Shown in pieces: positions 16,163-23,800 of a DNA stretch of 35,269 nt (its first letter is position 1; each line of letters begins with the position of its first letter). The position numbers were made by a program, and so were the translations under genes. This DNA comes from Oceanobacillus_B kapialis (GTDB lineage Bacteria > Bacillota > Bacilli > Bacillales > Amphibacillaceae). The stretch is from the NCBI RefSeq assembly GCF_042685265.1, contig NZ_JBHUMX010000021.1. One strand, given 5' to 3'. The notes under the pieces are model-generated. The model did not search any database and was not told the origin of the DNA. It saw nothing but the letters and a program-made list of their open reading frames with translations.

Positions 16163-17785
16163 ATGGAAGAGATTAACACAGAGTGGCTACCACATCTTTC
16201 AAATGAAATAGTAGCAGATGCACATGGATACTTATTGGATGCCTATGCAGTTGCCCTAGAGGGGTGGAGACGTGGTTTAACCTTAAGATGGCATGTGAAG
16301 GATTCAGAGAAATTTAAAGAAATGACAACATGGTTTGTAGACAATCCAGGTCAATTATTTTCCCTTAGTTCAAAGGATAAGACCCATTATTTTTTCCGGA
16401 CAAGAGGAGACCTTGTGTCGAACGAAGCTGTTCGGATTGGAAAAGATAAAGATGAAACAAAACAAGCCTTATTAAAGGCTGGAGTATCTGTTCCCGAAGG
16501 CAAACGTTTCCAGCCGGATAGCACAATTGACGCTATGTTGAATTATGCAAATGGTATTGGATATCCTGTGGTAATTAAACCTACAGACGGTAGCTTTGGC
16601 AGAGGTGTTATTACCAATATTACGAGCTCAGGGGAATTGGAACATTCCCTTGCATATATTAAGAACACTTATAATTATACGGATATTATTATTGAACGAT
16701 ATATACCGGGTAATGAATACCGTGTGTACGTCGTAGAAGATAAAGTGGTAGGAGCCGTCCATCGCATTCCAGCGAATGTACAAGGGGATGGGGTTCATTC
16801 CATTAAAGCGTTGATTGAATTAAAGAATGAGGAAAGAAGCTTAAATCCTCGATTAATAAGCTGTCCGATCCAAATCAATCAAGAGCTGGTTGACTTTATC
16901 GGCAGACACAACTTTACGTTGGAAACAGTCCCAGCTAATGGAGAACAGGTTTTCTTAAACGATAAGAGTAATATCTCTATAGGCGGAGATCCTGTTGATG
17001 TATTGGATGACTTACCTGAAGGGGTAAAACGAAGTGCTGTGCAAGCAGTGAAAGCTGTAGATGGGTTGCCACATTGTGCAGTTGATCTCATTATAGATTC
17101 TTCCCAAAAAGCAGTTATTATTGAACTAAACCCAACAGCCCAAATTGGAGCGTTACTATATCCATTAAAAGGACAAGCAAGAGATATTCCTTCTGCTTTA
17201 ATAAATTATTATTTTCCGGAAACAGCGGATCAGCAACTCCATAAAAGGCAGGCATATTTCGATTTTCATGATATGCTCGATCCTTTGCAATCAAGAGATG
17301 CATCTGTCACCACGGTAACGCCAGCACCTACAGAAAAACTTTATATGAAAAGCTATATTGTTAGTGGGGAAGTACAAGAAATTGGGTATCACCGTGGATT
17401 AAGAAAGCAAGCGTTCGAAAGATACTTACATGGCTTTGTCATGAATTTAGAGGATGGCAACATAGAAGTGGTGGTCGCCGGTACGGATCCTGATATGGTA
17501 GATGACTTTAAGCATGCATTATGGGAAGATGAAGAACGTGCCAAGGTGCTGGAAGTAAAAGAACAACCGTACACAGAACCGATTAAAGTAGGTTTTGAAA
17601 TTAAAACAGATTTGAAGACACAAATAGAAGATCTTAAACGATATAAACAAGAGTTAGAGCAGCTCGACTATGCAATTAAAAAAGCAGAAGTAAAGAATCG
17701 AAAATATCACCGGAGTTTATCTTGGAAAGCAGCAAAACCGATTCGCGTTCTAGGATCTCTCTTCAAAAACAACAAGCAGCGTTAA
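16163..17785 (+). CDS. CphA-like ATP-grasp ligase with degenerate acylphosphatase domain (copy 1)
   Basis: 540 residues from ATG 16163, after GGGAGG; TTG codons at 16142 and 16157 are alternatives. Domains: an N-terminal family block (LDAYAVALEGWRRGLTLRWH, then LFSLSSKDKTHYFFRTRGD, about 25-90); ATP-grasp with GYPVVIKPTDGSFGRGV (about 132), NVQGDGVHSI, and the metal-binding end VIIELNPTAQIGALLYPLKG (about 320), all closely like the ATP-grasp part of cyanophycin synthetase; an acylphosphatase-like domain (SGEVQEIGYHRGLRKQA, about 400-490); a coiled coil; and a tail SLSWKAAKPIRVLG. There is no Mur-ligase domain, so it is not cyanophycin synthetase. In the acylphosphatase domain the catalytic Arg is His (residue 410), while the Asn of FVMN remains. 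It is 38 bases downstream of the TupA-like gene in the same operon. Confidence 0.82.
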   Translation: MEEINTEWLPHLSNEIVADAHGYLLDAYAVALEGWRRGLTLRWHVKDSEKFKEMTTWFVDNPGQLFSLSSKDKTHYFFRTRGDLVSNEAVRIGKDKDETKQALLKAGVSVPEGKRFQPDSTIDAMLNYANGIGYPVVIKPTDGSFGRGVITNITSSGELEHSLAYIKNTYNYTDIIIERYIPGNEYRVYVVEDKVVGAVHRIPANVQGDGVHSIKALIELKNEERSLNPRLISCPIQINQELVDFIGRHNFTLETVPANGEQVFLNDKSNISIGGDPVDVLDDLPEGVKRSAVQAVKAVDGLPHCAVDLIIDSSQKAVIIELNPTAQIGALLYPLKGQARDIPSALINYYFPETADQQLHKRQAYFDFHDMLDPLQSRDASVTTVTPAPTEKLYMKSYIVSGEVQEIGYHRGLRKQAFERYLHGFVMNLEDGNIEVVVAGTDPDMVDDFKHALWEDEERAKVLEVKEQPYTEPIKVGFEIKTDLKTQIEDLKRYKQELEQLDYAIKKAEVKNRKYHRSLSWKAAKPIRVLGSLFKNNKQR

Positions 17786-17803
17786 TTTTCGGGAGGAATC
17801 ATG

Positions 17804-19447
17804 ATGAAGGAACAACAAGGTATCTCATTACCTCAACTTCCAAATGAAATTGTAAAAAATGCAAGAAAAACAAGACTTGATGCCTTTGCTGTCGCATTAG
17901 AAGGATGGCGCAGAGGGTTGAAGCTTAAATGGTATACGAAGGATTCCGAGCATTACAAAGATATGGTTATTTTTGGTGTTAATCCTCCTGGAAGGTTATT
18001 CTCGCTTAGTTCCGAAGAAAGAACACATTACTTTTTCCGAACACGCGGTGACAAGGTGACGAGTAGTGCTGTAGAGATAGGATCAGAAAAGGATGATACT
18101 AAAGAATGGCTTGCAAAAGCAGGTGTCCCGGTACCACTTGGGAAAGGCTTTGAAGCAGATGCTACAGATGAGGAAATTATCGCCTATAGTAAGACGTTAG
18201 ATTACCCTCTTGTGCTTAAACCCACGAATGCCAGCCTTGGTAATGGGGTAGTTACAAATATAGATAGTGATGAAGCCTTTTTAAAAGCTATAAAATACGT
18301 TAGGCATGATCTTGAGTATCCAGAAGTTGTCGTGGAGCAGCATGTGGAAGGAAAAGAATATCGCATCTATGTCGTGGAAGACAAGGTAATTGCAGCCTAT
18401 AACAGGGTGCCAGCTAATATCATTGGTGATGGGGAGCATACCATTGATGAGTTAATTGGGTTGAAAAATAGAGAACGTCGGAAAAATGCCAGATTAAATA
18501 GTTGCCTAATCGAAATGGACGTTGAGATATTAGACTTTATTCAGGCAGCAGGTTATTCCTTAGAAAGTGTGCCGAAAAAAGGCGAGCAGATATATTTAAG
18601 GCAAAAAACCAATGTTTCCTCTGGTGGAGATCCAATTGATGTGACAGAAACGATGCCTGAAGAATTCAAAACCATTGCCATTAATGCTATTAAAGCAGTA
18701 CCCGGCTTATACCATGGTGGCGTAGACATTATTGTGAACGAAAATAGAAACCTTGATGCGGGTGCTGTTGTCATTGAATTAAACCCGACTGCTCAAATAG
18801 GTGGTGCATTATATCCATTAAAAGGGAAAGCAAGGAATATACCAGGTGCTTTAATTGATTATTACTTCCCAGAAACGGTAGGGAAAGACACATCAGAATC
18901 AAAGATTTATTTTGATTTGCTGAAGATTTTAGAACCACTGGAGAACCGCTCAGCTCTTGAAGTAGAAGTAAGCCCTGCACCAATGGGAGAGTTGACTATT
19001 AAAAGGTTTACTGTCTCAGGGGATGTACAGAAACATAGCTACCATCGTTGGCTCAAAAAGCATGCCATGAACCTAAACTTAAACGGAGCCATAAATAACA
19101 TGGTATTTGATGAAATTGAAATTATTGTTGGTGGAACTGACCCATCAGCTATAGCCGAATTCAAAAAACTAATTAGGCAATACCCACAAGGATCCAAGGT
19201 TACAGGTGTTGAAGAAGAAACGTACGAGTCTCCTATCACTATTGGGTTTGAGATTAATGAACGGTATAATACATCCAGTCTTAAGTCTGTACAGCATGCT
19301 CTTCGTAAAATGGAAAAGGAAATAACCCAGTTGACCAAACAGAAGAACAGACTGGAAAAGGACAACCGTTATATTGAACAAAGTACTTCATGGAAATATA
19401 CAGAACCGTTGCGGAAAGTCGGCGCATTGGTGAAAAGGAAGAAATAA
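17804..19447 (+). CDS. CphA-like ATP-grasp ligase with degenerate acylphosphatase domain (copy 2)
   Basis: 547 residues from ATG 17804, 7 bases after GGGAGG; the adjacent ATG at 17801 is closer. Same domain order as the upstream copy: LDAFAVALEGWRRGLKLKWY and LFSLSSEERTHYFFRTRGD; ATP-grasp with DYPLVLKPTNASLGNGV (about 133), NIIGDGEHTIDEL and VVIELNPTAQIGGALYPLKG (about 321); acylphosphatase-like VSGDVQKHSYHRWLKKHA, again with His (414) where Arg is expected; a coiled coil (LRKMEKEITQLTKQKNRLEK); and tail STSWKYTEPLRKVGALVKRKK. The nucleotide loop TNASLGNGV differs from the TDGSFGRGV form of copy 1, losing a Gly and the basic residue, which may lower or alter activity. Tandem duplication with copy 1 is clear. 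The product is probably cytosolic or bound to the membrane through partners. Confidence 0.82.
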   Translation: MKEQQGISLPQLPNEIVKNARKTRLDAFAVALEGWRRGLKLKWYTKDSEHYKDMVIFGVNPPGRLFSLSSEERTHYFFRTRGDKVTSSAVEIGSEKDDTKEWLAKAGVPVPLGKGFEADATDEEIIAYSKTLDYPLVLKPTNASLGNGVVTNIDSDEAFLKAIKYVRHDLEYPEVVVEQHVEGKEYRIYVVEDKVIAAYNRVPANIIGDGEHTIDELIGLKNRERRKNARLNSCLIEMDVEILDFIQAAGYSLESVPKKGEQIYLRQKTNVSSGGDPIDVTETMPEEFKTIAINAIKAVPGLYHGGVDIIVNENRNLDAGAVVIELNPTAQIGGALYPLKGKARNIPGALIDYYFPETVGKDTSESKIYFDLLKILEPLENRSALEVEVSPAPMGELTIKRFTVSGDVQKHSYHRWLKKHAMNLNLNGAINNMVFDEIEIIVGGTDPSAIAEFKKLIRQYPQGSKVTGVEEETYESPITIGFEINERYNTSSLKSVQHALRKMEKEITQLTKQKNRLEKDNRYIEQSTSWKYTEPLRKVGALVKRKK

Positions 19448-19495
19448 GTTCAGTTTTAGAAACGCCATCATATAAACAAAAAGGAGGGGACATGT

Positions 19496-20527
19496 ATGGC
19501 AAAGGTAAATTTAGTTGCTACAGGTGACGTGTTATTGCATTCAAGAATATATGATATAAGTAAAGACAAATCAGGTAAATATGATTTCACAGACAAGATG
19601 GCTCCTGCAAAAGATCTCCTACAAGCTGGTGATATTTCTGTAGTCAATTTGGAATCGTTAGTAGCTGGTGAAGAATTAGGGTTAACGTCATTTCCTAAAT
19701 TTAATAATCCGATCGAGCTCGCGGAGAATTTAAAATCTTTTGGTACAGATATTGTTACCAATTCCAATAACCACACCATGGATTTAGGGGAAGAGGGAGC
19801 GCTAAAATCGATTGAGAATCTGGAAAAGATCGGTATGCAATATGTTGGATCTCATAAATCAAAAGCAGATCAGAAAGAGATTCGTACGATTGAAAAGAAT
19901 AATATAACTTGTGCCTTTTTATCATATACAGCTGTTACACTTGGTAATAACGCACCTAAAAACAAAGGATATTTATTAAACACGATTGTTAAAGGACAGA
20001 CAAAATTTGTGCGTCAAGACATAGAGAGAGTTAAAAAGGAAAAAAATCCTGATGTGGTGATCGTCTCCGTACACTTTGGAAGAGAGTATCCGTTATACCC
20101 AGTAGCTGCTCAAAAGGAAATAGCTGCATCTATTTCTGATGCAGGTGCAGATATCATTATCGGACACCATCCTCACGTTCTTCAGCCTGCTGAATGGATT
20201 TTAAATTCGCGGGGCAAGAAAACATTTGTGATTTATTCCTTAGGGAACTTCTATTCAGGACAAAAAGGATTATACCGCCAAATAGGTGGCGCTTTATCAC
20301 TTGATATAAAGAAGACAGGGGCCAGTATAGAAATTGTAAATCCAAGTCTAAACCTAACATATGTAGATGCTAACAGGAAAAAGGGCTATCAAATGCATCA
20401 TTTACTGAAATATATCGAAAAAAATCCGTATTTTGAAACAGAACATGGCAAATTTGATTCATTAGAAGTTTATAGTGAAATAGCTCAACGATTCAGAGAC
20501 TGGATGCCTGAAATAGAAATAAAATAA
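19496..20527 (+). CDS. CapA/PgsA-type polyglutamate capsule protein
   Basis: 343 residues of the CapA family (Pfam PGA_cap), a metallophosphoesterase-like fold found in poly-gamma-glutamate capsule operons. Visible motifs: NLVATGDVLLHSRIY at 4-18, SVVNLESLVAG, TDIVTNSNNHTMDLGEEG (about 84-101), VSVHFGREYPLYP and ADIIIGHHPHVLQPAEW (about 220). Metal ligands are expected at the Asp of TGD, the Asn/His of SNNH, and the HFG and GHHPH histidines. AAGGAGGGG precedes the ATG. Unlike Bacillus CapA/PgsA there is no N-terminal membrane anchor or signal peptide, so it may work in the cytoplasm or be held by partners. CapB and CapC, the usual polyglutamate synthetase and its partner, are absent here; it is the last gene of the long operon, after the ATP-grasp genes. 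Confidence 0.85.
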   Translation: MAKVNLVATGDVLLHSRIYDISKDKSGKYDFTDKMAPAKDLLQAGDISVVNLESLVAGEELGLTSFPKFNNPIELAENLKSFGTDIVTNSNNHTMDLGEEGALKSIENLEKIGMQYVGSHKSKADQKEIRTIEKNNITCAFLSYTAVTLGNNAPKNKGYLLNTIVKGQTKFVRQDIERVKKEKNPDVVIVSVHFGREYPLYPVAAQKEIAASISDAGADIIIGHHPHVLQPAEWILNSRGKKTFVIYSLGNFYSGQKGLYRQIGGALSLDIKKTGASIEIVNPSLNLTYVDANRKKGYQMHHLLKYIEKNPYFETEHGKFDSLEVYSEIAQRFRDWMPEIEIK

Positions 20528-20544
20528 TTAACCGTAGCATAAAT

Positions 20545-20582
20545 AAAAGACCGTATCTCATAATTAAAAGATACGGTCTTTT
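20545..20582. terminator. Bidirectional rho-independent terminator
   Basis: A perfect 14-bp stem, AAAAGACCGTATCT paired with AGATACGGTCTTTT, with a 10-base loop lies between the capA-like stop (20527) and the stop of the convergent ATP-grasp gene (20594). A-runs on one side and T-runs on the other let it end transcription from both directions. Confidence 0.92.
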
Positions 20583-20593
20583 GTCGTGCATTA

Positions 20594-22276
20594 CTATCGT
20601 TTTCTAAATTCCATTAGTTTTCTTATTGGCTTTGTAACTTTCCAGGAAGTACTACTTTCCATTTGTTTAAGTCTTTTTTTCAGTTGTTTATTTTGTCTCT
20701 CTGTAAGATGTGTTAGGTTCTCAGCTTGTTCATACTCACTTAATTTTCGAACAAGCTTTTGATAATCAGCCTTTAATTCACTATACTTCGTTGCATAATG
20801 ATCAACTGCGCTATTTTTTTCTGTGCTTTGATTCGCTGCTTCCTGATCCGACGAATCTATATAAAAGCCGTGCTTTACAGGACTGTTGCGCGTTTTTTCT
20901 TCAAGCTTGGTGTTGCTAAAGTTTTTAGAGATATATTTATTAAGCTGGCTTTCAAACTGATTAACCTTCTTGTCATTAGCTGCCACAATAATAGCCAACC
21001 TGCCATTTGCAAGCGTCTTTACATAGCCGTTTACATGATTATTATAGGCTAACCTGTGCACCCTTAAGGAGAATTTGTTGCTATCAGAGCAGTTTGAAAC
21101 AACATATCTCTTGAGAACAATTGGATGGTTAGGTATTTTGGGTAGCTTAATTTCCGCTGCAGAGCGTGACAAGCATGCCTTATAAATGAAGTCAAAATCA
21201 ATATATAGCTTGTTCGCTTCTTCCCGGTTGTAATTTTTCGTTTCCGGGAAATAGTAATCTATAATATAAGAAGGGATATCCCTGGCTTTCCCTTCAAGTG
21301 GGAAAAGATGTTGTGTTATATGTGCTCTTGAGTTTAATTCAATAATAACACCTGTATCATTTTCCTCATCCACAATCATATCTAATCCACAATGAGGTAG
21401 AGATGGAAAACTATTGGTTGCCTCAACTGCAATCCTTTTTATGTTCTCTGAAACGTTGTCTGTAGCGTCAATAGAATCTCCGCCCGCAGAAACGTTATTA
21501 GCCGTTTTCAAATAGAATACCTCACCGTCTGCGAGAACAGATGCTAACGTATAATTACTTCTTTTCAAAAGGGATCTAGTTTCTGTATCCACTTTAATTG
21601 GCCGGTTAGACAAAGAGGGAAGTTTGGTTCTTTCTTTGTTCTTCTTGTTGATCAGCTCTTGGATCGTACTTTTACCATCCCCAATAACATGTGCCTTCAT
21701 GCGTTTAATCGCACCGATTACTTCCCCATTCAACACATAGAGTCGATAATCAGAGCCTTCGAAGTACTTTTCAAGAATTACATGTGGGTAGTTTAATTGC
21801 TTCCTGACATACAGCAGGGCTTCCACAAGTTCTTCTTTGTTTTGGATATTACTTATTACCCCTTTTCCTCCAGTACCTGAAAGTGGCTTAACGACAACAG
21901 GGTACCCAATTTCATCTGCATATTGAATAATCTCTTCATCTTCTGCAATGTCGCTAAATTCCTTCCCAATCGGGGTAGGGACATTGTTTTTTTGTAAATA
22001 TTCTTTTGTCGTTTTTTTGTTTTTAGTCAGTGTTTTGGCCTCAACAGAAACCAGGTCACCTCTTGTGACACTAAATTCATGTTGCTTACCATCTTTTGTA
22101 AGTGTGTAATAAGGCTCAATAGCGCCAGATTTCTCTTTAACTATCCTGATAGATACTTCAATGCCTCTTCTCCAGGCTTCAAGTATGATGCTATATGTAC
22201 TAAGCATATAATTGTTTGCTTTAGGTGGGATGCAGTCAACTAAATGATTTAAATAGATTTCGTTCTGATTATTCAT
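20594..22276 (-). CDS. CphA-like ATP-grasp ligase, divergent copy (copy 3)
   Basis: 560 residues from the ATG at 22276, preceded by AAAGGATT; longer in-frame starts up to 22345 would lie at or above a likely -10 box, so the shorter form is preferred. N-terminal block LSTYSIILEAWRRGIEVSIR and HEFSVTRGDLVS; ATP-grasp with GYPVVVKPLSGTGGKGV (about 122), HVIGDGKSTIQEL, NNVSAGGDSIDATD and VIIELNSRAHITQHLFPLEG. The acylphosphatase-like part is eroded: the GxVQGVGF motif is replaced by CSDSNKFSLRVHRLA, although VNGYVKTLANGRLAIIVA keeps the fold pattern. A coiled coil and tail SSTSWKVTKPIRKLMEFRKR close the protein. It follows the YheC/D-like gene on the minus strand, about 118 bases downstream, and ends convergent to the main operon. 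It is the most diverged of the four CphA-like copies. Confidence 0.82.
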   Translation of the reverse strand: MNNQNEIYLNHLVDCIPPKANNYMLSTYSIILEAWRRGIEVSIRIVKEKSGAIEPYYTLTKDGKQHEFSVTRGDLVSVEAKTLTKNKKTTKEYLQKNNVPTPIGKEFSDIAEDEEIIQYADEIGYPVVVKPLSGTGGKGVISNIQNKEELVEALLYVRKQLNYPHVILEKYFEGSDYRLYVLNGEVIGAIKRMKAHVIGDGKSTIQELINKKNKERTKLPSLSNRPIKVDTETRSLLKRSNYTLASVLADGEVFYLKTANNVSAGGDSIDATDNVSENIKRIAVEATNSFPSLPHCGLDMIVDEENDTGVIIELNSRAHITQHLFPLEGKARDIPSYIIDYYFPETKNYNREEANKLYIDFDFIYKACLSRSAAEIKLPKIPNHPIVLKRYVVSNCSDSNKFSLRVHRLAYNNHVNGYVKTLANGRLAIIVAANDKKVNQFESQLNKYISKNFSNTKLEEKTRNSPVKHGFYIDSSDQEAANQSTEKNSAVDHYATKYSELKADYQKLVRKLSEYEQAENLTHLTERQNKQLKKRLKQMESSTSWKVTKPIRKLMEFRKR

Positions 22277-22333
22277 TCTACTAATCCTTTCTAGTCTGTT
22301 AATTTTCATAGACATTAAGGTAAATTTAAAGCT

Positions 22334-22342
22334 ATTGTACCA
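22334..22342 (-). promoter_or_regulatory. Candidate extended -10 for the minus-strand ATP-grasp gene
   Basis: On the minus strand TGGTACAAT (TGn plus TACAAT) lies about 58 bases upstream of the ATG at 22276. The -35 (TTCTGT, 18 bases away) is poor. It would let copy 3 be transcribed separately from the YheC/D-like gene and supports the shorter start. Confidence 0.45.
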
Positions 22343-22394
22343 CATATCGCCTTCAAAACAGAATGATAATCTAATTACATAGGAACGGTGTTTA

Positions 22395-23396
22395 TCATGC
22401 GTTAAGTTTTAGAAGGTAGAAATAATAATCTGCTTTCAAATTAGCAATCTCGCCTTCAGCAAACTGTGATCCGGGCGCAGAATTCACCTCATATAAATAT
22501 ATTTTCCCTTCCTTATCAATGCCTAAATCCAACCCCATTGAAGTGTTCTGCTTGTTAAAGATTTCTTCTATTTTATCAGGTAATGTATTCGCTACTTCCT
22601 GGATGGAAGAGTTAATTTCCTTCCAATTTCTGGGATAGTTTGCTTTTAAAAAAGGAGTTAATTTACTTATACTTCCTCCCTGTGCAATATTAGAGACTAC
22701 TTTATTATACGACCCAATTCTCACCAAGAAGATAGCTACTTGCCAATTACCCTGACCATTCTTCTCTAACCTTACACGGCAATTGAAGGGGTGGCCGAAT
22801 ATAGTTTTGGAATCGATGTATTTTTGAAATAAATATTGCTTTGAATGTATATTTTTTATGAAAAATTGTTCGAGTTGCTGAAGGTTAACCACTGTTTCCC
22901 TGTCATTTTCAGTTATTACATATTTTTCGTCCGAATAGGAAATAAGATAAATGCCTTGTCCTTTATGTCCTTTTCTAGGCTTTAAGATGAGCTTATTGTA
23001 TACAGTTAATGCACTTAAAAATTCAGAGTAAGAACTTATGTCTAGGGTTGGAATTAATAAATGCTTGAATTTACCATCCTTTTCTAAACGTTTATAAACT
23101 GTATTTTTAGTGCCATAACTTCCCTTGGATAATAGAAAGCAATGCTCTTTCAGAAAAGTAATGATCTCTTTGAACCTAAAACAATAAGTATTTAAATCAA
23201 TATAGTAAGGTAGCGGCACTTCTTTCTTTACCCACTCGTTATTTATTAGCACTTTTCCAGTCACTGTTTTCTGAGCCATATTTACATCAGCAGGTTGGCA
23301 GTATACGATACGTATACCATAGTATTTTGCAGCTTTGCTAAGTAAGGTAACAAATTTTGCTGGTTGTTTATAGTTTCTCATATAGCAGATATCCAT
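22395..23396 (-). CDS. YheC/YheD-type ATP-grasp protein (copy 1)
   Basis: 333 residues, close to the family length. It matches the YheC/YheD ATP-grasp family (Pfam ATPgrasp_YheCD): N-terminal MRNYKQPAKFVTLLSKAAKY and YYIDLNTYCFRF; nucleotide-binding LILKPRKGHKGQGIYLIS (about 136); LFQKYIDSKTIFGHPFNCRV with the family's pattern of Gln-Lys and Asp/Asn-Cys-Arg-Val; SNIAQGGSIS; and a metal site in MGLDLGIDKEGKIYLYEVNS (about 285-304). AGAGGAGAT precedes the ATG. In Bacillus subtilis YheC and YheD are associated with spores, but no biochemical reaction is firmly known to me, so the substrate is left open. It lacks the Ser-Trp-Lys tail seen in its homologue at 25439. It heads a divergent minus-strand pair with copy 3 of the CphA-like genes. 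Confidence 0.85.
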   Translation of the reverse strand: MDICYMRNYKQPAKFVTLLSKAAKYYGIRIVYCQPADVNMAQKTVTGKVLINNEWVKKEVPLPYYIDLNTYCFRFKEIITFLKEHCFLLSKGSYGTKNTVYKRLEKDGKFKHLLIPTLDISSYSEFLSALTVYNKLILKPRKGHKGQGIYLISYSDEKYVITENDRETVVNLQQLEQFFIKNIHSKQYLFQKYIDSKTIFGHPFNCRVRLEKNGQGNWQVAIFLVRIGSYNKVVSNIAQGGSISKLTPFLKANYPRNWKEINSSIQEVANTLPDKIEEIFNKQNTSMGLDLGIDKEGKIYLYEVNSAPGSQFAEGEIANLKADYYFYLLKLNA

Positions 23397-23800
23397 GTTA
23401 TATCTCCTCTTAATATGAATTTTTATCCCAGCCTAACTGGGTAAAGGCCCGACTCGTTCAACTATCATTGATCGGGGAGAAAGTAACCCCCACCAAAGTA
23501 GTTTCGCTTTATAGTTAGTTTTGCATTCCCTATTAAAGATTATTAAAAACTGGTTATTCTCTAGTTAAGTAAGAATTATCTTAGGAACTTTCATTAATCT
23601 TGTGAGAAGTATAAGTATATTGCTAATTTTATCAGGTTTAGTTGTAATGAAAAGGAAGACAAAACCACAACCTTAATATAAATGCTGGCTATCTTTTTAA
23701 TTGTAATAATATTTTAATCCTATTTTTACAGATTTTCTGATATGATAACATTGCTACAAGTATATTTAGAAAAAAATCCTATATTTCTGGAGGTATTTAA
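23397..23800. other. Divergent intergenic region with structured segment 23427-23505
   Basis: A 404-base gap between divergent ATP-grasp genes. Bases 23427-23441 form hairpin CCCAG-CCTAA-CTGGG; 23474-23490 can form GGGG...CCCC; then comes ACCAAAGTAGTTTCGCTTT. This stretch is richer in G+C than its AT-rich surroundings and resembles the structured DNA at ends of IS605/IS1341-type elements (tnpB 3' end/guide-RNA region), but no transposase is present. The rest, 23540-23780, is AT-rich with TATGAT at 23741 as a possible -10 for the plus-strand gene. No ORF worth calling is seen. Confidence 0.4.
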
